A stretch of 5,719 bases of DNA from Gammaproteobacteria bacterium (lineage in GTDB: Bacteria > Pseudomonadota > Gammaproteobacteria > SZUA-229): assembly GCA_016764035.1 (NCBI GenBank), contig JAESSQ010000130.1:1-5719 (forward strand). The letters are read 5' to 3'. The notes beneath the pieces were generated by a model that did not search any database, was not told the DNA's origin, and was given only the letters and a program-made list of their open reading frames with translations. This document shows, piece by piece, positions 1 through 5,238 of the stretch (position 1 is the first letter of the stretch; the number at the start of each line of letters is the position of its first letter). A program made the position numbers and the translations under genes.

Positions 1-1
1 A

Positions 2-112
2 GGTTTTTATTCACCGCCATCTTATGACCCTCGACCTTATCCATCTTGGTCTTATGAAAGAGGACGTTATCAGCCTCAGTATCGTGGCTACCCACACCCG
101 AACATGCAATAG
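2..112 (+). CDS. C-terminal fragment of a sulfur-globule-like Pro/Tyr/Arg-rich protein (5' end outside window)
   Basis: An open frame enters from the left edge and ends at TAG 110-112, giving the last 36 residues of a protein. The residues are dominated by Pro, Tyr, Arg and Ser (for example YDPRPYPSW, RGRYQPQYRGYPHP). The same bias towards Tyr-Pro-Arg-Gln is seen in the C-terminal third of the complete gene that follows at 231, so this is most likely a tandem paralogue of that secreted protein. The start, signal peptide and N-terminal half are not in the window, so export is assumed from the paralogue rather than seen. Sulfur globule proteins are small exported structural proteins often present as several paralogues. 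It could alternatively be another low-complexity cell-surface protein. The frame is convincing because its composition is so distinctive, but the family call is moderate. Confidence 0.6.
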   Translation, partial: GFYSPPSYDPRPYPSWSYERGRYQPQYRGYPHPNMQ

Positions 113-134
113 TAGTTTTATTTTCAACGATAGA

Positions 135-140
135 TATAAT
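135..140 (+). promoter_or_regulatory. Candidate sigma70 -10 box upstream of the sulfur-globule-like gene
   Basis: A perfect TATAAT lies 23 bases after the upstream stop codon. No good -35 hexamer is seen at 16-18 bp upstream (best is TAGTTT at 113-118, weak). If used, transcription would begin near 147 and give a leader of about 85 nt containing the stem-loop arms at 172-212. It would allow the second gene to be expressed independently of its upstream paralogue. The region is AT-rich, so a chance match is possible. Confidence 0.35.
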
Positions 141-171
141 AATGTTAAAGGTTGTTTTTAAATATCAGGGT

Positions 172-212
172 GTTGAGTTTTTCCCTCAACTCAATACTGC
201 AGCCAATGAGGG
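172..212 (+). promoter_or_regulatory. Leader with mutually exclusive stem-loop arms
   Basis: GTTGAG (172-177) pairs with CTCAAC (185-190) across a 7-nt T-rich loop. The overlapping CCCTCA (183-188) is also perfectly complementary to TGAGGG (207-212), and CCTC (184-187) to GAGG inside the Shine-Dalgarno (220-223). These pairings share the central arm and cannot all form together. No U-run follows the first hairpin, so it is not a classical intrinsic terminator. It could be an mRNA-stabilising processing structure between the two paralogues or a translational control element. The complementarity is seen; any regulatory role is inference. Confidence 0.35.
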
Positions 213-217
213 TAATC

Positions 218-223
218 AGGAGG
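218..223 (+). promoter_or_regulatory. Strong Shine-Dalgarno of the sulfur-globule-like gene
   Basis: AGGAGG sits 7 nt before ATG 231 and is the best ribosome binding site in the window. It fixes the start codon and fits a highly expressed structural protein. The other genes of the window have visibly weaker sites. Confidence 0.75.
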
Positions 224-230
224 CGTCAAC

Positions 231-758
231 ATGAAAACAATAATTAACGTAGCTGTTTTTACTTTTGCTTTAGGTTTTGGTCTGGCATCCACCATGGTTA
301 ATGCTCAATGGAGTGGGCCCTGGGATAATTATGGTTCTGGCAATAATAACTGGAACAATAACGCGAGCAATAATGGTTCTGGTGATGGTACCGGCGATGG
401 CTCTGGTGAAGGTTCAGGTGATTTTAACGGCAGCTTTGATTTTAATATGAAAGCTAAAGGACGTGGAAACGCGCGTGGTGATGGTTATAACAATTATTAT
501 GGAAACCAGGGTTGGGATAATAGAAACGATGGTTATTATGGTGGTGGTAATCAATATTATGGTCGCCCGTATTATGCGCCGGCTCCAAATGCTCAGCCAC
601 CACAATATGGCCGTCGTCCCTATGGTCAAGGTCGCTACAATCAGCGTTCTTATGCTCCTGCACCTTATGCGCCAGCTCACAATAATCAACCGCCTGCTGC
701 ACCTCAATACATAGCTCCCAATGGACAGCCGCCTGTTGCGCCTCGCGTTGCGCAGTAG
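231..758 (+). CDS. Secreted low-complexity protein, sulfur-globule-protein-like
   Basis: This 175-residue protein starts at an ATG with a strong Shine-Dalgarno and ends in TAG followed directly by an in-frame TAA. Residues 1-25 form a clear Sec signal peptide: Lys near the start, hydrophobic core, cleavage motif VNA|Q. The mature part is low-complexity in zones: an aromatic WSGPW start, an Asn/Gly block (31-50), an acidic alternating G-[ST]-G-[DE] run (about 51-64), a short basic stretch (MKAKGRGNARG, 73-83), a Gly/Tyr/Asn zone (84-113), and a Pro/Tyr/Ala/Gln C-terminus with repeated NxQPP units (near 120, 151 and 164). Sulfur globule proteins are exported Gly/Tyr/Asn-rich proteins coating periplasmic sulfur globules; those of Allochromatium are shorter (roughly 10 kDa), so this one is long. 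There is a paralogue end just upstream. A generic cell-surface or spore-coat-like low-complexity protein is the alternative. Export is well supported; the sulfur-globule role is moderate. Confidence 0.7.
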   Translation: MKTIINVAVFTFALGFGLASTMVNAQWSGPWDNYGSGNNNWNNNASNNGSGDGTGDGSGEGSGDFNGSFDFNMKAKGRGNARGDGYNNYYGNQGWDNRNDGYYGGGNQYYGRPYYAPAPNAQPPQYGRRPYGQGRYNQRSYAPAPYAPAHNNQPPAAPQYIAPNGQPPVAPRVAQ

Positions 759-761
759 TAA

Positions 762-780
762 CACTTGAAATATTCGAGTG
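762..780 (+). terminator. Short hairpin just after the sulfur-globule-like gene
   Basis: CACTTGAA (762-769) and TTCGAGTG (773-780) form an 8-bp stem with one G-U pair and a 3-nt loop, starting 3 nt after the stop codon. No T-run follows, so intrinsic termination would be weak. It may instead protect the 3' end of an abundant mRNA. The structure is clear; its role is uncertain. Confidence 0.35.
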
Positions 781-799
781 ATGTCGCACATCGACACGT

Positions 800-896
800 T
801 ATGTCCAGGATGGACGGTATATCACAAGGAGCCATGGAAGGCGGTGTGAATATGTCCAGGATGGACGGTATATCACTAAGAGCCAGAGGAGCGGTG
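800..896. repeat. Two tandem copies of an intergenic repeat (26 bp exact, about 47 bp imperfect, 51-bp period)
   Basis: Bases 800-825 and 851-876 are identical. Similarity continues, with mismatches and a 1-base gap, through 826-846 and 877-896 (both contain GAGCCA and end in GCGGTG). Each copy contains a perfect small inverted repeat GTCCA-GGA-TGGAC (803-815 and 854-866), and copy 1 has a second near-palindrome GCCATGGAAGGC (831-842). No convincing frame crosses the block. This looks like a short dispersed intergenic repeat that occurs here as a pair, located exactly at the junction between the secreted protein gene and the ParA operon. GGA in hairpin loops also resembles RsmA/CsrA sites in RNA. 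Two copies are too few and too close together to be a CRISPR array. Confidence 0.8.
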
Positions 897-915
897 GGTT
901 TCAAATTCGCAATGA

Positions 916-930
916 GAAAAACAGTTTTTC
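916..930. repeat. A/T-type perfect palindrome upstream of the ParA gene
   Basis: GAAAAACAGTTTTTC is a perfect 7+1+7 inverted repeat located 25 bp before the ParA start. It lacks a GC stem and a following T-run, so it is a poor terminator. It could be an operator, since ParA-type genes are sometimes autoregulated, but this small ParA has no visible N-terminal DNA-binding domain. Chance occurrence in an AT-rich spacer is possible. Confidence 0.3.
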
Positions 931-955
931 AGTAAACAATGTCAGGTAGTTATTT

Positions 956-1585
956 ATGATAACAGTCGTTGGAAATTTGAAAGGTGGTACAGGAAAAAGC
1001 ACCGTTGCATTTAATTTGGCGGTCTGGCTTGCGCACGATAAAGCGGGAGTTAAAGCGTTTGACCTTGATCCTCAATGCACCCTGGTGGATGTTTGTGATG
1101 TACGAACTGAAGATGGTTACGAACCTAACGTTGCTGTTTCAACAGATCTGGATGAACTGGAAACTTTAGCCAATGACAACTCATTCAGAACGCCGATTAT
1201 CGTTGATATGAGTGCCACCAATATGCCGGCCATGGAAAAGGCATTATTTTTGGCAGACAGGGTATTGGTTCCTGTACAACCTAGTCAGGCAGATATATGG
1301 TCGACACAGCGTTTTTTACAGATTGTTAATAACTGTATCAACGAGAATAAAAAACCTGAGATATTAGGTTTTATTAATCGAGCAGATACGCATATTGGTG
1401 TTCGCGAAACTCATGAGGCAGAGCAGGCACTACAGATGCTACCGGGTATAAAAGCTATGGACACGCGTTTGTATCAACGGACAGCTTACCGTCGTTCATT
1501 TAGTGAGGGGCTAGGCGTTTTTGAACTCGACCCGAACGGTAAAGCTTCGAAAGAAATGAAAATATTGGCGACACTTTTAGATTAG
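956..1585 (+). CDS. Orphan ParA/MinD-family ATPase
   Basis: A 209-residue deviant Walker ATPase of the short ParA type, without an N-terminal helix-turn-helix. The deviant Walker A box is KGGTGKST at 9-16 (signature Lys9, nucleotide-binding Lys14). Walker A' is FDLDPQ at 35-40. Walker B is IIVDMSA at 81-87, with Asp84. Further family motifs are VLVPVQPS (103-110) and the C-terminal YRRSFSEGLGVFE (178-190). Such ATPases dimerise on ATP, usually bind the nucleoid or membrane, and form dynamic gradients that position plasmids, carboxysomes, chemosensory arrays or other cargos. No ParB/CTPase partner or parS-like array is next to it; the following genes encode membrane proteins, so the cargo is probably not DNA. 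The start is ATG 956, with only a weak AGG at 944-946. It ends in TAG 88 bp before the TPR gene and probably heads the operon. Family assignment is firm; the cargo is inferred. Confidence 0.92.
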   Translation: MITVVGNLKGGTGKSTVAFNLAVWLAHDKAGVKAFDLDPQCTLVDVCDVRTEDGYEPNVAVSTDLDELETLANDNSFRTPIIVDMSATNMPAMEKALFLADRVLVPVQPSQADIWSTQRFLQIVNNCINENKKPEILGFINRADTHIGVRETHEAEQALQMLPGIKAMDTRLYQRTAYRRSFSEGLGVFELDPNGKASKEMKILATLLD

Positions 1586-1673
1586 AATATTTTTTAATAG
1601 GTTCTTGAATTGGGTCGTATGCAGACCGGTTTGACGTATTTCGATTTAACGTATTTAAAGAGAAGAGGATTAT

Positions 1674-2831
1674 ATGAAAATTTTTCGATGGTTGTTAAGT
1701 CACACTTTGCTAATTCTAGTAATCATTGTTGTTATTTATGGTTACATGTTTTGGGGTAACTTGCTGGGTCAGAATACACCAGCGGGCAAATTGGTTGCAG
1801 CATTATCCAGTCAGTTCAATGAGGTTGATGAGTTCGTAACAGCAACAAAAGAAAAGCAGGCGATATTAAATCAGGATAAAACATCTGAACCAGCCAAAAC
1901 GGTCGCAGTAACAACGGATCAACTGTCTTCAGGTTTGGAAGATTCCGAGCCTGAGAAAGTTATCGCCGATGATAGTGTTGAACCGACGATAGCGATTAAA
2001 CAGCAACCTGTAACCATTAGTTATCGTCATAATCAGGTTCAGATAACCCAAAATTCTGCGGGTATTGTAGAAAAAAAGACGAAAGAGATTGCGATTACCG
2101 ATATTGATAACGTTGCACATGAATCAATTGCGGCGCTTGCAAATCTTTCGCCAGCAGATGAAACAGTGCCTGAACAAGAGCAAGGGGTGGATGCGTTTGT
2201 CTTAGATACTATAGAACAACAGACGGCTGAAGAAGAACCAGAACAAACGTTAGCTGTTGCTACGTTAACTGTAAAACAGCCAGGCTCAGAGCAATCTGCA
2301 ACCGTCAGTAACACCCCGATTCAACTGCAACGAAATTCAGTCGTCGTTATAGAAAAAGAGAATGAAGCTAAGCCTGTGGAAATAAAACAAGCTGAGGGAA
2401 GTAACAAGGTTAGTGAAGTTGGTGAAGTAAGTGAAGAGAAGTTTGTGACAGAAGAGGTCGCAAAGCAGTTAGATAATGTTGATGATAGTGGCAGGGCAAT
2501 CGATAATGCACAGAGAGCGGCATCATTAAAATATAACTGGATTCTTGCCAGACAGTCATTTTATCAACGTAATTATGCCTTGTCTGAGCAAAGTTATCAG
2601 AAGGTTATTGAGGCGACACAAAATAATTTCGATGCCTATGGCGAGCTAGGTAATGTCTATTTTAATCAAGGTAAAAATAAACAGGCAGCATCCGCTTATT
2701 TTGAAGCTGCTGCTATTTTCCTTAAAAACGGTCAAATCAATCGCGCCAGAAGTATGATGGGTGTCTTGCAGCGTCTGGATATTTCCAAAGCACGTGAGTT
2801 GCAGATGCTTATCGATTCAACAGCTTCGTAA
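1674..2831 (+). CDS. Membrane-anchored TPR protein with long acidic linker
   Basis: A 385-residue protein beginning at an ATG preceded by AGAGGA (1664-1669). Residues about 6-28 form one hydrophobic segment (LLSHTLLILVIIVV and onward) preceded by Lys/Arg, so an N-in signal anchor with the bulk outside the cytoplasm is likely. Residues about 45-280 are Glu/Gln/Val/Thr-rich and probably largely disordered. This zone contains an internal similarity: VQITQNS...IVEK (122-134) against IQLQRNS...VIEK (216-228), offset about 94 residues. The C-terminus carries two TPR units (286-318 and 319-354, the second with the typical AYGELGNVYFNQGK) plus a capping helix region to 385. TPRs bind protein partners, so it is a scaffold candidate for the neighbouring membrane proteins. 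It ends in a TAATAA double stop, 50 bp before the next gene. The specific family is not recognised. Confidence 0.8.
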   Translation: MKIFRWLLSHTLLILVIIVVIYGYMFWGNLLGQNTPAGKLVAALSSQFNEVDEFVTATKEKQAILNQDKTSEPAKTVAVTTDQLSSGLEDSEPEKVIADDSVEPTIAIKQQPVTISYRHNQVQITQNSAGIVEKKTKEIAITDIDNVAHESIAALANLSPADETVPEQEQGVDAFVLDTIEQQTAEEEPEQTLAVATLTVKQPGSEQSATVSNTPIQLQRNSVVVIEKENEAKPVEIKQAEGSNKVSEVGEVSEEKFVTEEVAKQLDNVDDSGRAIDNAQRAASLKYNWILARQSFYQRNYALSEQSYQKVIEATQNNFDAYGELGNVYFNQGKNKQAASAYFEAAAIFLKNGQINRARSMMGVLQRLDISKARELQMLIDSTAS

Positions 2832-2881
2832 TAAGCGTACTATATAAATAATCTATAGGAACAATACAAGGAAAAGTAAAT

Positions 2882-3472
2882 ATGTTTTATGCGTTACGTA
2901 ATTTATTTGCACTGGTAGGTGTTATCGCGGTCATTATTGCCATCATTATTTCACTGAAAATGGCACCGATGATGCAGGTTTTTGAATCATTTGATGAACG
3001 TGCGATAGATGTATATTCCGATATGATTGAAAAGATCATTGAAACCGGCAATGCTGCTGAAGCGACCGTATGGAAGATTCCTGTCAACGAAGATTTGTCA
3101 GTTGACGATGTAGAAGAAACCATGAGGTTTGTGGCTAATGAGCACAACATAAAAAATGTTGGTGAGTTACCGTTGTCAGGGCAAATTGAAGCCATGTCAG
3201 GTAAAAAATCACGGTTTATTAAAATATACATGTTTTGTAATGCATTGACGGCAGCGCAAATGCTTGAATATAACGATGCGTATTCTGCTTATTTGCCTTG
3301 TCGTATAAGCCTGGTAGAAGATAAACAGGGCAAGTTTTGGCTATATTCATTAAATATGGACGCGATGATTTATGGCGGAACACCACTGCCGCCAGCGCTT
3401 AAAACAGAAGCCGAAGGTGTAAAAACTATTATTTTAGATATTATGAACCGCAGTGCTGAAGGCGACTTTTAA
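2882..3472 (+). CDS. Membrane-anchored DUF302 protein
   Basis: A 196-residue protein with AAGGA (2868-2872) 9 nt before ATG 2882. Residues about 8-25 are strongly hydrophobic (LFALVGVIAVIIAIIIS) and look like an uncleaved N-terminal anchor. Residues about 110-163 match the pattern of the DUF302 family: KIYMFCNALTAAQML (114-128), then YLPCRISLVED (137-147) and a Gly-Lys-Phe-Trp strand followed by LNMDAMI. The FCN (118-120) and LPCRI (138-142) cysteines are the most conserved-looking points. DUF302 is a small alpha/beta domain of unknown biochemical role, common in sulfur-oxidising and other proteobacteria. Here it is preceded by about 80 residues of mostly helical sequence. The TAA stop lies 1 bp before the start of the next gene, which suggests translational coupling. 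Domain call fairly confident; function unknown. Confidence 0.78.
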   Translation: MFYALRNLFALVGVIAVIIAIIISLKMAPMMQVFESFDERAIDVYSDMIEKIIETGNAAEATVWKIPVNEDLSVDDVEETMRFVANEHNIKNVGELPLSGQIEAMSGKKSRFIKIYMFCNALTAAQMLEYNDAYSAYLPCRISLVEDKQGKFWLYSLNMDAMIYGGTPLPPALKTEAEGVKTIILDIMNRSAEGDF

Positions 3473-3473
3473 G

Positions 3474-4322
3474 ATGTCAGAAAAAGAACATACAGCACCA
3501 GCAGCTACGAATGAAACGATTAAGTCCAAGCAGGGTGTCGATGACTTTAAAGCACGTGCAACTGCCGCCAGAAAACGTGCACAAGAAAAAATTCTGGATA
3601 AATCTTTTGTTAGCGACCCGGTAGACGACCCGCTGGAGAGATTGGCCAATACTTTTGACAACAGTGCAAAACGTTGGGAGATGGTGGTTTATCCATCGTT
3701 GTTTGCTTTCGTGTTATTGGCTGTTTACGGTTTCTTTTTAATTTATCGACTGACGCATGACATCGCCATATTGTCTCAATCTGTAACACAGATGGCCGTC
3801 ATTGTTTCGGATGTAGTGCCTCGTATGTCCAAAGATATAACCAAAATGACTGGAAGCATGGATAATATAAACAATGATATTGGTTCTATGTCTGAGCAAA
3901 TGAATACCTTGACGCCGATGAGTAAAAATATACAGAGTATGACGTATAACCTTGGCAGTATGAATCGTTCTGTTTATGGTATGCAGCGTGATATAGGGGG
4001 TATGAACCGTACTGTGTCCAGCGGACCTTTCGGTATGATGAATGACATGATGCCATTCAGTACGAATTCAAATGTGCCGAGGCCACCATCGAGAGAATGG
4101 CCGTCATATAACCCAGTGCTTCAGCAAGCGCCACATACCGGGCAACCGCCTTTGCGGCATCAAGCCAAGTCTGCAACACTACCGAGTATACAGTTGCCAG
4201 CTACGCTCATTACGTCTGACTCCGCAGTAAATAAAAGCACTAAAAAAAAAGTAGTCGAGAAAACTTTCGCTCAGGAAGTAATGATGCCAGGCGTTAGCTC
4301 GGTATCATTAAAAAATTACTAA
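3474..4322 (+). CDS. Single-pass membrane protein with Met-rich tandem-repeat coiled coil
   Basis: A 282-residue protein. I chose ATG 3474 (GAAGG 10-15 nt upstream, 1 bp after the preceding stop) over an in-frame GTG at 3453, which would add seven residues overlapping the previous gene. Residues 1-70 are hydrophilic with a basic helical stretch (KARATAARKRAQEKI, 26-40). A single membrane helix spans about 71-91. It leads into a long heptad pattern whose a/d positions are Ile, Leu, Val and mainly Met: 93-115, then 118-146, then 149-181, with breaks at Pro116 and Pro148. The last two blocks are a 31-residue tandem repeat (118-148 and 149-179; MSKDI/MSKNI, then aligned Met/Ile positions). The tail (about 200-282) is Pro/Ser/Gln-rich, then Lys-rich (KKKVVEK). 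Charge suggests N-in, with the coiled coil outside the cytoplasm. I recognise no family; a scaffold or ParA-adaptor role is inference. Confidence 0.8.
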   Translation: MSEKEHTAPAATNETIKSKQGVDDFKARATAARKRAQEKILDKSFVSDPVDDPLERLANTFDNSAKRWEMVVYPSLFAFVLLAVYGFFLIYRLTHDIAILSQSVTQMAVIVSDVVPRMSKDITKMTGSMDNINNDIGSMSEQMNTLTPMSKNIQSMTYNLGSMNRSVYGMQRDIGGMNRTVSSGPFGMMNDMMPFSTNSNVPRPPSREWPSYNPVLQQAPHTGQPPLRHQAKSATLPSIQLPATLITSDSAVNKSTKKKVVEKTFAQEVMMPGVSSVSLKNY

Positions 4323-4353
4323 CTAAATAACCATAGTAAGGTGTAAGTCTGCG

Positions 4354-5238
4354 ATGTTAAACCGCCCGGATAAATCCATTCGAGATCGTCTGTCAAAGCT
4401 GGAAACACATTTGAATAATGAAAATCCATTATTACTTGATGTGGTCTCCCGCTTTAAAAAACTTGATACAGTCGCTTATAAAATCGGCTTGCTGAAGACC
4501 AGTGAATCTTATGCAACCAGCATCCCATGGTGGCCACTGGTTTCTGTGTTAGGTACATTTTCGGCGGGCAAGTCATCATTCATTAATAATTTTCTCGGTG
4601 ATAAGTTACAACTTACGGGTAACCAGGCGGTTGATGATAAGTTTACAGTTGTCACATATGGCAACAGTAAAGAAAATCGCGTTTTACCAGGGATAGCTTT
4701 AAATGCAGATCCACGGTTTCCGTTTTATCAGATGAGTGATGAGATAGATAAGGTTGCTAGCGGTGAAGGTCGACGCATTGATGCTTATTTGCAGATGAAA
4801 ACATCACATTCGGAAAAGCTCAGTGGCAAAATAATTATTGACTCTCCCGGTTTTGATGCCGACGAACAACGCAATGCAATTCTAAGGCTTACTGATCATA
4901 TCGTGGATTTATCAGACTTGGTATTGGTGTTTTTTGATGCCAGGCATCCTGAACCGGGTGCGATGCAAGACACCTTAGATCACCTGGTCGGTAACACTAT
5001 CAACCGCAGTGACTCGGAAAAATTTTTGTACATACTCAATCAGATTGATACAGCTGCACAGGAAGACAACCCTGAAGCTGTCGTGGCAGCGTGGCAGCGA
5101 GCGTTGGCAGCAAAAGGCTTAACCGCGGGTCGTTTTTATTCGATATACAATAGTGACGTAGCCGTACCTATCGCTGATGAAGTGGTTAGACAGCGCTTTG
5201 AAAAAAAAATGTGCGCAGGACAAGTCAGCTATATTTGA
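4354..5238 (+). CDS. Dynamin-like GTPase, N-terminal GTPase part (frameshifted at an A9 run)
   Basis: The frame encodes 294 residues, of which 1-285 are homologous-looking GTPase and the final nine are out-of-frame sequence after the A run at 5201-5209. Motifs: G1 P-loop GTFSAGKSSF (67-76), switch I region with DDKFTVVTYG (94-103), G3 DSPGFD (163-168), and G4 NQID (229-232) after a hydrophobic strand. A helical segment precedes the P-loop (about 1-60), as in bacterial dynamin-like proteins. These are large GTPases that bind, tether, fuse or remodel membranes; the family is normally much longer than 294 residues, with stalk helices and a membrane-inserting hydrophobic segment. Those parts are present downstream in the +1 frame (5210 onward). 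Removing one A from the A9 run joins them as EKK-CAQDK. The start at ATG 4354 has a distant AAGG (4338-4341). It is the last visible gene of the putative operon. GTPase call firm; integrity doubtful. Confidence 0.85.
   Translation: MLNRPDKSIRDRLSKLETHLNNENPLLLDVVSRFKKLDTVAYKIGLLKTSESYATSIPWWPLVSVLGTFSAGKSSFINNFLGDKLQLTGNQAVDDKFTVVTYGNSKENRVLPGIALNADPRFPFYQMSDEIDKVASGEGRRIDAYLQMKTSHSEKLSGKIIIDSPGFDADEQRNAILRLTDHIVDLSDLVLVFFDARHPEPGAMQDTLDHLVGNTINRSDSEKFLYILNQIDTAAQEDNPEAVVAAWQRALAAKGLTAGRFYSIYNSDVAVPIADEVVRQRFEKKMCAGQVSYI
5201..5209 (+). repeat. A9 homopolymer at the GTPase frame break
   Basis: Nine consecutive A residues follow the Glu codon-initial G at 5200. The upstream GTPase frame leaves the conserved-looking sequence exactly here and the downstream frame begins exactly here. 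An eight-A tract would give one continuous reading frame. Runs of this length are common sites of replication slippage, RNA polymerase slippage and sequencing indels. Confidence 0.85.

Noticed and set aside
800..896. CRISPR array
   Set aside because: Only two units, spacer-sized remainder is itself repeat-like, and no cas genes are in the window.
414..904. Long open frames on the opposite strand of the secreted-protein gene and over the repeat block
   Set aside because: They mirror low-complexity codons or translate the intergenic repeat (repeated IPSILDI peptide), have no ribosome site, and overlap a gene with a clear signal peptide.
1631..1659. TTGACG...TTTAAA as a promoter for the TPR gene
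   Set aside because: The -10 match is poor and the start point would fall inside the Shine-Dalgarno. The partial direct repeat ACGTATTT (1634-1641, 1649-1656) seems fortuitous.
2840..2858. CTATA...TATAG inverted repeat between the TPR and DUF302 genes
   Set aside because: A 5-bp all-weak stem with a 9-nt loop in AT-rich spacer; not distinguishable from chance and lacking terminator features.
3453..3473. GTG start adding seven residues to the coiled-coil protein
   Set aside because: It overlaps the DUF302 gene and has no better ribosome site; ATG 3474 directly after the stop is the simpler choice.
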